Under the pieces are notes generated by a model, which saw only the letters and a program-made list of their open reading frames with translations, was not told where the DNA came from and ran no database searches. Source: Oscillospiraceae bacterium (GTDB taxonomy: Bacteria; Bacillota; Clostridia; Oscillospirales; Oscillospiraceae). From it: a DNA stretch of 48,630 bases. Numbering within the stretch: position 1 is the first letter of the stretch; every line of letters starts with the position of its first letter. Below are positions 1 through 7,116 of this stretch, one piece after another. The position numbers and the translations under genes were made by a program. The DNA lies in contig JAFSIK010000060.1 in assembly GCA_017439805.1 (NCBI GenBank), forward strand, positions 1 through 48,630, read 5' to 3'.

Positions 1-1
1 C

Positions 2-319
2 GAAGCTCAGATCGCCTCCGGCGAACTGGCTGCCTACAAGGCTGAACTGGGCACCAAGCCCCACGTTCTGTACAAGCACCTGTACAAGTACACCAAGAAC
101 TTTGTTTCCGCCGGTGTACTGGTAAACGGCGACTGCTTCGAAGGCGCCACCGTTACCCTGGGCAACGAAGTTCAGACCACCAACTTCTTTGGAGAATTCA
201 AGTTTGACAACCTCGACGACGGCAAGTACACCTTCACTATCGAAGGCGCTGGCAAGAAGTACGAGGGCGAGTTTGAAATCGCCGGCAAGTCCCTGAACCT
301 GGGCTTCATCGAACTGTAA
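2..319 (+). CDS. C-terminal part of a probable molybdopterin oxidoreductase Fe-S subunit
   Basis: Only the last 105 codons are in the window; the 5' end lies outside, so this is a partial gene. The visible part begins with a helix-like stretch ending in a KPHVLYKHLYKYTKNF segment, followed by a domain of alternating beta-strand character with the pattern GATVTLGN...TTNFFGEFKFDNLDDGKYTFTI. This is the look of a transthyretin/Cna-B-like sandwich. From family knowledge, such a tail follows the 4Fe-4S domains in iron-sulfur subunits of some DMSO-reductase-family enzymes, for example the small subunit of pyrogallol-phloroglucinol transhydroxylase. No cysteine cluster motif is in the visible part, so the assignment rests on the tail alone. 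A flavoprotein and a TRAP transporter follow on the same strand. Confidence 0.55.
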   Translation, partial: EAQIASGELAAYKAELGTKPHVLYKHLYKYTKNFVSAGVLVNGDCFEGATVTLGNEVQTTNFFGEFKFDNLDDGKYTFTIEGAGKKYEGEFEIAGKSLNLGFIEL

Positions 320-333
320 ATTGTACTTAACCT

Positions 334-369
334 TTCGGGGGCAGATTGTCTACGCATTCTGCCCCCGAA
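334..369 (+). repeat. 11-bp inverted repeat after the partial Fe-S gene
   Basis: The arms at 334-344 and 359-369 pair perfectly over 11 bases around a 14-base loop. It lies 14 bases after the stop codon of the upstream gene. No T-run follows, so it is not a standard intrinsic terminator. It could stabilise or process the mRNA 3' end, leaving read-through into the flavoprotein gene possible. Confidence 0.6.
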
Positions 370-393
370 CCATCTTGAGAGTAGGAGTAAACC

Positions 394-951
394 ATGAAAA
401 AAGTAGTATTCTTCAACGGCAGTCCCCGTTCCGACGGCAACACCGTTTCCATAATGAACGCCATGGCCAAGGCCGTACGCGATTGCGGCGCGGAGGCTAA
501 ATTCTATAACCTTCTTAAAATGAAATACCGCGCCTGCCAGGGCTGCTTCGGCTGCAGATTCCAGGAAGACTGCACCATTAAGGATGAAATCAGCGAGGCT
601 ATAAATGAGCTGAAGACCGCCGATGCTGTTGTTATCGGTTCTCCCATCTATATGATGCAGGTCTGCGGACCGATTAAAAACCTCTATGACAGGTTCTTTC
701 CCCTGACCGACATGGAGTGGAAGCCCCGCTTCGGAACCAAAAAGGCCATCACCGTTTACAGCCAGGGCGCGGACGATCCCCATGCCTATGAGTCCTACTT
801 TGAGTATCTCCACTCTCTGTTTCCCATGTTCGGTTTTAAGCTGATCGACTGCATGATCTGTGCAGAAGGCAACGACCCATCCCGTGCCGATACAAATCAG
901 GAGATTATGTTGCACGCATATGAGGCCGGAATGCGACTGGTGAAAGACTGA
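394..951 (+). CDS. Iron-sulfur flavoprotein / NAD(P)H-dependent FMN reductase family protein
   Basis: A 185-residue flavodoxin-fold protein. The N-terminal FFNGSPRSDGNT motif (residues 7-17) is the phosphate-binding loop for FMN. Cys48, Cys51, Cys54 and Cys60 form C-x2-C-x2-C-x5-C, matching the compact 4Fe-4S motif of iron-sulfur flavoproteins (Isf). The GSPIYMMQVCGPIKN segment is the second conserved flavin-side motif. Such proteins move electrons between ferredoxin-type donors and flavin in the cytoplasm of anaerobes. A good ribosome binding site (AGGAG) precedes the ATG. It lies between a probable Mo-enzyme Fe-S subunit and a TRAP transporter, which suggests a redox role linked to the same substrate, but this is inference. 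Family assignment is firm; substrate is unknown. Confidence 0.85.
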   Translation: MKKVVFFNGSPRSDGNTVSIMNAMAKAVRDCGAEAKFYNLLKMKYRACQGCFGCRFQEDCTIKDEISEAINELKTADAVVIGSPIYMMQVCGPIKNLYDRFFPLTDMEWKPRFGTKKAITVYSQGADDPHAYESYFEYLHSLFPMFGFKLIDCMICAEGNDPSRADTNQEIMLHAYEAGMRLVKD

Positions 952-1027
952 ATACAAAATTTGCATATGCAAAAAAATCTTAACTGTTTTTTGGCGAAAT
1001 AGCACAAACAAAACCCCCGAAAAATGG

Positions 1028-1056
1028 TTGACAGTATAGCAAGTATACAGTTTATA
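1028..1056 (+). promoter_or_regulatory. Promoter of the TRAP operon with an operator-like inverted repeat
   Basis: TTGACA at 1028-1033 is followed after 17 bases by TTTATA at 1051-1056. The spacer holds GTATA-N5-TATAC at 1034-1048, a short inverted repeat of the kind bound by GntR-type repressors. No GntR gene is in the window. The -35 is a consensus match; the -10 is weak. Confidence 0.5.
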
Positions 1057-1070
1057 TTTATGTAATAATT

Positions 1071-1115
1071 GGTGTCGCTGCGTGAAGGCGACACCGTTAT
1101 GCCCGCCTCCGGGCA
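1071..1115 (+). other. Two-hairpin 5' leader of dctM
   Basis: Two perfect hairpins lie between the promoter and dctM. The first has 8-bp arms at 1071-1078 and 1088-1095; the second has 6-bp arms at 1100-1105 and 1110-1115 with a CCTC loop. No T-run follows either. I do not recognise a known riboswitch class here. Confidence 0.5.
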
Positions 1116-1144
1116 AAGCAAAAAATTAAGGGGGAAAGGAAAAT

Positions 1145-2452
1145 ATGGGTCCTATAACATTAGGTATCCTCGGCATAGTCTTCCTGCTTGTGCTGCTGTT
1201 CTTCGGAATGAAGATCGGCATCGCCATGCTGATTGTAGGCGTTGCCGGTTATACCTACGTCACCGGAAACTTCAACGCTGCGGTGGGTCTGCTTAAGTCC
1301 GTGCCTTACACCACAGCCGCAAGTTTCAGCCTCTCCGTTATCCCGATGTTCGTATTCATGGGACAGATAGCCTACGAATCGGGCATCAGCGGTGACCTGT
1401 ACGCAGCCTGTTATAACTGGTTCGGCAGAGTCAAGGGCGGTCTGGCCGTTGCCACCGTTGTTGCCTGCGCCGGTTTTGCAGCTATCTGCGGCTCTTCCAC
1501 CGCAACCACCGCAACCATGGGCGTTGTATGTCTGCCCGAAATGAGAAAGTACGGCTACAAGGACACCCTCTCCACCGGCTGTATCTCCGCCGGCGGCACC
1601 CTGGGTATTCTGATTCCTCCCAGCGTTGGCTTCATTCTCTACGGCACCACCGCCGAAATCGGCGTTGGCAAGCTGTTCACCGCTGGTATTGTTCCCGGCA
1701 TCCTGCTTGCTATCCTTTACATCATTGTTATCGTTGTAATCTGCAAGATGGACGCTGAAGCCGGCCCCAGGGGTCCCAAGTTCCCCCTGAAGCAGAAGGT
1801 GAAGTCCCTGAAAGGCGTTCTGCCTATCCTCATCCTGTTCATTATTGTTCTGGGTGGCATCTTTACCGGCTGGTTCACCGCCAACGAGGGCGGCGCCATC
1901 GGTGCTTTCGGCGCGTTTGTATTTATGATCATCCGCCGCAAAGCCACCATGCAGAACATCATCCGCGCTCTGCGCGACACCCTGAACACCACCGCCATGA
2001 TCTTCCTGATCATGATCGGCGCTTACGTGTTCGGCGCATTCCTTACCGTGTCCAACTGCCCCTCCACTCTGGCAAACTGGGCGGCCGGCCTCAACGTATC
2101 TCCCTACATTATCCTGATCTTCATTCTGCTGATCTATGGTCTTCTGGGCTGCTTCGTTGACTCCCTGCCTCTCATCGTTCTGCTGGTACCCATCTTCCTG
2201 CCGATCATCAAGGCTCTGGGATTCGACCCTATCTGGTTCGGCGTACTGATGGTTATGATCATGCAGCTGGGTCTTATTACTCCTCCCGTTGGCATGTGCT
2301 GCTACGTTATGGCAGGCGTTGCCAAGGACGTACCGCTGGGCAAAATTTTCCGCGGTACTGCACCCTTCATTGTCGGTCTGGTGCTGGCGGTAGCTCTGGT
2401 TATCATTATTCCTCAGCTGGCGCTGTGGCTGCCCGGCCTTATGTGGGGCTAA
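1145..2452 (+). CDS. dctM: TRAP transporter large permease DctM
   Basis: The 435-residue protein is almost wholly hydrophobic with about a dozen membrane segments, the usual size of the DctM (large) subunit of tripartite ATP-independent periplasmic transporters. Characteristic stretches are AICGSSTATTATMG (about residues 118-131), GTLGILIPPSVGFILYG (about 152-168) and LGLITPPVGMCCYV near the C-terminus. It forms the sodium- or proton-coupled translocation channel with DctQ, fed by the binding protein DctP. The ATG follows a GGGGGAAAGGA ribosome binding site. It is first in the order M-P-Q, whereas P-Q-M is the common order. The substrate is probably a carboxylate-type anion, from family knowledge; the exact one cannot be read from the sequence. 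Confidence 0.95.
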   Translation: MGPITLGILGIVFLLVLLFFGMKIGIAMLIVGVAGYTYVTGNFNAAVGLLKSVPYTTAASFSLSVIPMFVFMGQIAYESGISGDLYAACYNWFGRVKGGLAVATVVACAGFAAICGSSTATTATMGVVCLPEMRKYGYKDTLSTGCISAGGTLGILIPPSVGFILYGTTAEIGVGKLFTAGIVPGILLAILYIIVIVVICKMDAEAGPRGPKFPLKQKVKSLKGVLPILILFIIVLGGIFTGWFTANEGGAIGAFGAFVFMIIRRKATMQNIIRALRDTLNTTAMIFLIMIGAYVFGAFLTVSNCPSTLANWAAGLNVSPYIILIFILLIYGLLGCFVDSLPLIVLLVPIFLPIIKALGFDPIWFGVLMVMIMQLGLITPPVGMCCYVMAGVAKDVPLGKIFRGTAPFIVGLVLAVALVIIIPQLALWLPGLMWG

Positions 2453-2508
2453 TCTTGTAAGCAAATAACCATTACATAAAAACAAACAACATCAAGGAGG
2501 TCTTTACT

Positions 2509-3609
2509 GTGAAAAGAAAGCTTGCTCTCATTCTTGCTCTCGTTCTCGTAATTGGCGTTCTCGCCGCCTGCGGCGCCGAGCCCGCTCCCGCTCCCAGCAC
2601 TCCCGCTCCCGGCACCAGCACCCCCGCTCCCGCTCCCTCTGACACCCCCGCTGCTCCTCCCGTAGACGACACCGTTTACACTCTGACCGTTCAGAGCCAT
2701 GACAGCCAGGCTTCCGCTACCGGCCAGTTCCTGGATGCCCTTGCTGCCAAGATCAACGAGGCTTCTAACGGCCGTATCGAGTTCAACATCTACCACGGCG
2801 GCTCCCTGGGCGGCCCCCTGGACACCATTGACATGACCACCAACGGCACCGTAGATATCGGCTGGGGCCTCCAGTCCTTCTACGCCGGCCTGTTCCCCAA
2901 GTCTGAGATCATCATGCAGCCCATGGTTGCCGGCCTGAACAACGCCGAGACCGGTTCCAAGGTTTTCTGGGATCTGTACAGCAACTATGACTATCTGAAG
3001 GCTGAGTACTCCGACTACCACGTACTCCTCCTGCACACCAACTGCCAGTGCCCCATCACCACCGCTACCAAGCAGATCAACACTGTTGAGGATCTGAAGG
3101 GCCTGAACTTCCGTGCTACCGCCGGCGGCCCCACCAACTTCACCACCAACTTCGGTGGTTCCCCCCTGAACATCCCCATCGGCCAGCTGTACTCTGCTCT
3201 GCAGAACAACACCGTTGACGGCTCCCTGACCGACTGGCACGCCATCCACAGCTTCCAGCTGTTCGAAGTTGCCGACTACTACATGGACATCAACGTTGGC
3301 GTTATGAGCTACTTCATGCTCATGAACCAGGATTCCTACAACAAGCTGCCCGCCGACCTGCAGGCCATCATGGATGAGTACTGCAACAACGCTGCTGACT
3401 GGTGCCCCGAGTACTGGTTCACCGCTGAGAAGACCGCCCGCGCTGCTGTAAACGACATCGGTGGCACCATCTACACCATGGACGACGCCGAGACTGCCAA
3501 GCTGCAGGCTATCGCTGACACCACCGTTCAGCAGTGGATCGAGGCCACCGAAGACGGCCAGGCCATCTACGACACCACTGTTGAGCTGATCGCCAAATAC
3601 GCGAAATAA
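2509..3609 (+). CDS. dctP: TRAP transporter solute-binding lipoprotein DctP
   Basis: A 366-residue extracytoplasmic binding protein. Residues 1-20 form a signal peptide ending in the lipobox LAAC with Cys21 as the lipidated residue, as expected for a monoderm host. A proline/alanine-rich linker (residues 25-51) joins the anchor to the binding domain. The domain has the DctP features of an early AAKINEASNGRIEF strand-helix region and LKGLNFRA with Arg202, the conserved arginine that in this family salt-bridges a substrate carboxylate. GTG is the likely start, 9 bases after AAGGAGG. It delivers substrate to the DctQM membrane pair encoded on either side. Confidence 0.93.
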   Translation: MKRKLALILALVLVIGVLAACGAEPAPAPSTPAPGTSTPAPAPSDTPAAPPVDDTVYTLTVQSHDSQASATGQFLDALAAKINEASNGRIEFNIYHGGSLGGPLDTIDMTTNGTVDIGWGLQSFYAGLFPKSEIIMQPMVAGLNNAETGSKVFWDLYSNYDYLKAEYSDYHVLLLHTNCQCPITTATKQINTVEDLKGLNFRATAGGPTNFTTNFGGSPLNIPIGQLYSALQNNTVDGSLTDWHAIHSFQLFEVADYYMDINVGVMSYFMLMNQDSYNKLPADLQAIMDEYCNNAADWCPEYWFTAEKTARAAVNDIGGTIYTMDDAETAKLQAIADTTVQQWIEATEDGQAIYDTTVELIAKYAK

Positions 3610-3663
3610 GCTACCCCATCAGCAGACAACTGCTGAAACAGTTCCAAGAAAGGGGACGTTCCC

Positions 3664-4182
3664 TTGAAAAAATTCAGAGACATCATTGGCAATATCGTAG
3701 ATAAAATAAGCTACGCCGGCATGGCGGTAATCTTCATCCTTATGATCATTACCACCGTTGACGTTATCCTTCGTAAGGTCAGCCCCCTGAGCATCAGAGG
3801 CAGCTATGAGCTTACTGAAATGGGTATGCTTATCATCGTATTTCTTGGTATTGCCGCATTCCAGGTCAAGGGTGGCCATGTACGCGTTGATATGTTTGTC
3901 AACAAGTTCCCCGGAAGAGCAAAGATTATCACTGCCATCGTTGTGCAGCTGATTGAATGCGTAGCCGGTGGCTTCCTGATTTACGGTAACATTGAAAAGA
4001 TGCTTGCAAACGGCGCCAAGGGCATCAGCACCTCCACGCTGCTTATTCCCACCTGGCCCTTCTGCGCAATAATGATGATTGGCTCTATCCTGTTCACCAT
4101 TATGATGATTCTGGACCTGATCCTTACCGTTATTGATCTGGCAAAGTACCGCAAACCGACCGCTGAGGAAGTAGCAACCTGA
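3664..4182 (+). CDS. dctQ: TRAP transporter small permease DctQ
   Basis: A 172-residue protein with four membrane segments (roughly residues 15-38, 52-72, 90-112, 130-155), the standard DctQ topology and length. It starts with TTG, 8 bases after AAAGGGG; no in-frame ATG fits better. The motif GSYELTEMGM in the first half is typical of DctQ. It is the last gene of the TRAP operon, 54 bases after dctP, and a strong terminator follows. DctQ is the essential small membrane subunit that partners DctM. Confidence 0.9.
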   Translation: MKKFRDIIGNIVDKISYAGMAVIFILMIITTVDVILRKVSPLSIRGSYELTEMGMLIIVFLGIAAFQVKGGHVRVDMFVNKFPGRAKIITAIVVQLIECVAGGFLIYGNIEKMLANGAKGISTSTLLIPTWPFCAIMMIGSILFTIMMILDLILTVIDLAKYRKPTAEEVAT

Positions 4183-4192
4183 TTTTTACCGA

Positions 4193-4226
4193 AAAAGCGG
4201 CTCACCTTATGGTGAGCCGCTTTTTT
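4193..4226 (+). terminator. Intrinsic terminator of the TRAP operon
   Basis: A 14-bp hairpin (AAAAGCGGCTCACC at 4193-4206 with its complement at 4211-4224, loop TTAT) runs straight into a T-run. It separates dctQ from the lysine-riboswitch unit. Confidence 0.93.
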
Positions 4227-4267
4227 ATGCTTACTTGACACATTCTGCAATAAATATGCATTTTTCA

Positions 4268-4296
4268 TTGACATAAATAGAAGTGAGTGATATAAT
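4268..4296 (+). promoter_or_regulatory. Consensus sigma-A promoter for the lysine-riboswitch transporter
   Basis: TTGACA (4268-4273), a 17-base spacer and TATAAT (4291-4296) are a perfect consensus match, with a TGA extended -10 just upstream. Transcription would begin near 4303, a few bases before the riboswitch. Confidence 0.92.
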
Positions 4297-4310
4297 CAGC
4301 CCATATTTTC

Positions 4311-4472
4311 AGGTAGAGGTGCGATGATTATCAGTAGCTCTCGAAAAATGCGCGGACAGCGCAGAGAGTGAAAGGATGATTCGCCGAAGTACCGGCTTCC
4401 TCTGTCCGGGGGCGCCGGCGCTGGTCTGGCACAGAATATGTGTCCGACTGTCACTTTATGTGGAGCGCTATC
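4311..4472 (+). promoter_or_regulatory. Lysine riboswitch (L box)
   Basis: The region carries the conserved L-box blocks in the right order: GGTAGAGGTGCGA at 4312-4324, CAGTAGC, GTGAAAGGATGATTCGCCGAAGT around 4369-4391, a CTGTCC arm, CGACTGTCAC around 4445-4454, and TGGAGCGCTATC at 4461-4472 that closes P1 with the 5' block. From family knowledge this aptamer binds lysine and turns expression off. A terminator hairpin follows 20 bases later, so control is probably by transcription attenuation of the NhaC-family gene downstream. Confidence 0.95.
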
Positions 4473-4492
4473 GTCGAAGAAAGTGTGTCTTT

Positions 4493-4519
4493 GCACGGTA
4501 GAAATGCCGTGCGTTTTTT
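4493..4519 (+). terminator. Riboswitch-controlled terminator
   Basis: The arms GCACGGTA (4493-4500) and TGCCGTGC (4505-4512) form 8 pairs with one G-U around a GAAA tetraloop, followed by six T. It lies between the lysine aptamer and the gene, the position of the expression platform. Confidence 0.88.
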
Positions 4520-4549
4520 ATTATTAACACAAGAAAAGAGAGGAATCAG

Positions 4550-6253
4550 ATGAAGAAGAGAAAGATTACATATCTGATCGCTGCCATCGTCGTTATCGTG
4601 GTGCTTATTATTGCCGCGGTTACCGGCCCCAACCTTGGCAGTGTGAAAGAGTGCTACGACTGCCATGCCACCGGCATGATTGACGGCGTAGCTTGTGAGA
4701 CCTGCGGAGGCGAAGGTTCTTTTGATGCAGGCTCCAACTATTACCAGACCTTCTGGGCATTTATACCTGCCATTATCGCCATTGCTCTGGCACTGATTAC
4801 CAAGGAAGTTTACAGCTCCCTGTTCATCGGTGTTATCGTGGGCGCCCTGCTGTCTTCCAACTTTAAATTTGCAGGTACTGTTGACCGCGTAATTTCCGAC
4901 GGTGTTATTGCCGCTGTTGCTGACAGCGCCGGCATTTTCGTATTCCTTGTTGTTCTGGGCATTATCGTTGCTCTGATTAACAAGGCCGGCGGCAGCGCCG
5001 CTTTCGGCCGCTGGGCCAAGAAGAATATCCATACCCGCACCGGCGCTATGCTGGCCACTTTCATTCTGGGTATTCTGATTTTCATCGACGACTATTTTAA
5101 CTGCCTCACCGTAGGCAGCGTTATGCGTCCCGTTACCGACAGCAAGAACATTTCCCGTGCAAAGCTGTCTTTCCTGGTTGACGCAACTGCTGCTCCTATC
5201 TGCATGATTGCCCCCGTTTCTTCCTGGGCTGCCGCTGTTGCCCAGTATGCCGAGGACGGCCGTGGCCTGCAGCTGTTCATCACCGCCATTCCTTATAACT
5301 TCTACTCCCTGCTGACCCTGGTATTTGTTCTTATGCTGATCCTGCTGAAGTTCGACTTCGGTCCCATGAGAAAGCATGAGCTCAATGCCATTCAGAACGG
5401 CGATCTGTTCTCCGGCGCTTTTGTCGATGCTGACGACAAACATAACGATGACGAAATCCTTGGCAACCCCAAGGGCAAGGTTATCGACATTATCCTGCCC
5501 GTTGTTATTCTCATCATCTGCAGCATTATCGGCCTGCTGTACGTAGGCGGCATGTTCGACGGCCTGGGCTTCATTGACGCTTTTGCCAATACCGACGCCT
5601 ATGTTGGCCTGCCTTGGGGCGGCGTTATCGCTCTGGTAATCACCATCATCTACCTTATTGCCCGCGGCGTTGTCAGCTTTGAAGAAGCAATGAAGTGCTT
5701 CCCCAAGGGCTTTATCGCCATGGTTCCCGCGCTGACAATCCTGACCTTCGCTACCGCTCTGAAGAACATCACCGGCCTGATCGGCGCCAAGTACTTTATC
5801 GCTGCCCTTATGGAAGGCGCTGCCGCCAATCTGGTTGCTCTGCTGCCTGCCATTATCTTCATCGTGGCCTGCGTTCTGGCTTTCGCCACCGGCACCAGCT
5901 GGGGCACCTTTGGTATCCTTATCCCCATCGTTACCAGCATCTTCACCACTCCCGAAACTGCTGAGCTGCTGATCATCGGCATGTCCGCCTGCCTGGCCGG
6001 CGCTGTCTGCGGTGACCACTGCTCCCCCATTTCCGATACCACCATCATGTCCTCCGCCGGCGCCCAGTGCAACCATGTTGCTCACGTTGCCACCCAGATT
6101 CCCTATGCAGTTACCGTGGCCATCGTGTCCTTCGTAATGTACATCATTACCGGCTTCGTCCAGAGCTGGTACATCTGCCTGCCCATCGGCATCGTTGTAA
6201 TGGTAGTACTCATGTTTGTCATGAGAGCCATTGTCAACAAGAAAAACGCCTAA
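4550..6253 (+). CDS. NhaC-family transporter, predicted lysine importer
   Basis: A 567-residue polytopic membrane protein of the NhaC Na+/H+ antiporter family. Recognisable parts are LGILIFIDDYFNCLTVG (about residues 173-189), the ATAAPICMIAPVSSW region and the late GTSWGTFGILIPI and GDHCSPISDTTIMSS motifs. A lysine riboswitch directly upstream predicts lysine as the cargo; NhaC-type genes under L boxes are known as candidate lysine transporters. Unusually, after the first membrane segment (residues 7-26) comes a polar loop with two cysteine pairs, Cys35/Cys38 and Cys49/Cys52, in C-x2-C-x2-G form like half of a DnaJ zinc centre. The positive N-terminus puts this loop outside the cell. Ribosome binding site GAGAGG precedes the ATG; a terminator follows. 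Confidence 0.88.
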   Translation: MKKRKITYLIAAIVVIVVLIIAAVTGPNLGSVKECYDCHATGMIDGVACETCGGEGSFDAGSNYYQTFWAFIPAIIAIALALITKEVYSSLFIGVIVGALLSSNFKFAGTVDRVISDGVIAAVADSAGIFVFLVVLGIIVALINKAGGSAAFGRWAKKNIHTRTGAMLATFILGILIFIDDYFNCLTVGSVMRPVTDSKNISRAKLSFLVDATAAPICMIAPVSSWAAAVAQYAEDGRGLQLFITAIPYNFYSLLTLVFVLMLILLKFDFGPMRKHELNAIQNGDLFSGAFVDADDKHNDDEILGNPKGKVIDIILPVVILIICSIIGLLYVGGMFDGLGFIDAFANTDAYVGLPWGGVIALVITIIYLIARGVVSFEEAMKCFPKGFIAMVPALTILTFATALKNITGLIGAKYFIAALMEGAAANLVALLPAIIFIVACVLAFATGTSWGTFGILIPIVTSIFTTPETAELLIIGMSACLAGAVCGDHCSPISDTTIMSSAGAQCNHVAHVATQIPYAVTVAIVSFVMYIITGFVQSWYICLPIGIVVMVVLMFVMRAIVNKKNA

Positions 6254-6270
6254 AATTTCAAAAGCATATA

Positions 6271-6304
6271 CCGGCACAGCGGATTGAACTGCTGTGCCGG
6301 TTTT
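6271..6304 (+). terminator. Intrinsic terminator of the NhaC-family gene
   Basis: A perfect 10-bp hairpin (CCGGCACAGC at 6271-6280 with GCTGTGCCGG at 6291-6300) is followed by TTTTGTT, 18 bases after the stop codon. Confidence 0.92.
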
Positions 6305-6440
6305 GTTATTCTTAAAACAGATACAATCGATTTTGCAAGGTTTTAAATAAAACTGCCGCCGGCTGACATCTCCACTCAACCGACGGTATGTGTAAAATCT
6401 GCGCTGCCGCGTATATGATAAAGAGGAAAGAAGGTGACCT

Positions 6441-7073
6441 ATGGACCAGCGTAAAATCGGAAAATTTATTGCTGAGCGAAGAAAAAATGAAAACCTGACA
6501 CAGGCGCAGCTGGCCGAAAAACTCGGCATCACCGACAGGGCGGTATCAAAATGGGAAACGGGCAAATCGATGCCGGATTATTCCGCGATAAACCCGCTGT
6601 GCGAAATTTTAAAAATAAGCGTCAATGATTTATTGTGTGGAGAGGCGGTTTCAATGGAAGAGTACAACAAAGAGCTTGAAAACAATCTGCTTGAAATGAT
6701 AAAGCAAAAAGAGGAAAGCGACAAGAGGCTGCTGTCTCTGGAAGTGTTCATAGGTGTTACGGCAACGGCGGTCCTTTTTGTGATGATATTCCTTGCCGCC
6801 TTTACGGAGATGGCGGTTTGGCTTAGAATTTCTATTGTTGTCTTTGGGTTTGCTTTGTTTTTCGCCGGCTGCATGTATGCCCTGAGAATTGAGCAGGTGG
6901 CTGGATATTATGAATGCAGAGTATGCGGCTTTATATATGTCCCCACATACAAAGCCGTCAATTTAGCCATGCATATGGGCAGAACAAGATATATGAGATG
7001 CCCGTCCTGCGGCAAAAAATCCTGGCAGAAAAAAGTGCTCAGCAGAGAACGGGCTAAGCCCGCCGACAGATGA
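6441..7073 (+). CDS. XRE-family regulator with membrane anchor and zinc ribbon
   Basis: The 210-residue protein begins with a helix-turn-helix of the XRE type (residues 7-61; LTQAQLAEKLGITDRAVSKWE). A charged linker (66-99) leads to two membrane segments (about 102-122 and 127-147). The C-terminal part has Cys159/Cys162 and Cys187/Cys190, a rubredoxin-like zinc ribbon. The order cytoplasmic HTH, two helices, cytoplasmic zinc ribbon suggests a membrane-tethered transcription factor. A GAGGAAAG ribosome binding site precedes the ATG. It stands alone between two terminators, so its targets cannot be inferred from neighbours. The fold assignments are clear; the regulated genes and signal are unknown. 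Confidence 0.88.
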   Translation: MDQRKIGKFIAERRKNENLTQAQLAEKLGITDRAVSKWETGKSMPDYSAINPLCEILKISVNDLLCGEAVSMEEYNKELENNLLEMIKQKEESDKRLLSLEVFIGVTATAVLFVMIFLAAFTEMAVWLRISIVVFGFALFFAGCMYALRIEQVAGYYECRVCGFIYVPTYKAVNLAMHMGRTRYMRCPSCGKKSWQKKVLSRERAKPADR

Positions 7074-7108
7074 AAAAAACCGGCCTATGGTTCATAGGTC
7101 GGTTTTTT
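7074..7108. terminator. Bidirectional terminator between the XRE gene and the lpdD-like gene
   Basis: A hairpin with 10 paired bases (7080-7089 with 7093-7102, one G-U, loop GTT) is flanked by an A-run on the left and a T-run on the right. It can stop transcription from both converging units. Confidence 0.9.
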
Positions 7109-7116
7109 GAAAACTT

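Noticed and set aside
1071..1115. Known riboswitch before dctM (guanidine-II-like double hairpin)
   Set aside because: Two small hairpins recall mini-ykkC, but the loops lack the ACGR sequence, so I left it as an unassigned leader.
2580..2660. CTCCCGCTCCC-type repeats as a CRISPR or tandem repeat
   Set aside because: They encode the Pro/Ala linker of the DctP lipoprotein and have no spacers; ordinary low-complexity coding sequence.
4451..6565. 704-codon open frame on the minus strand
   Set aside because: It lies wholly opposite the NhaC-family gene and its riboswitch, has Asn/Gly/Ala-rich low-complexity character and no ribosome binding site; it is a shadow of the real gene.
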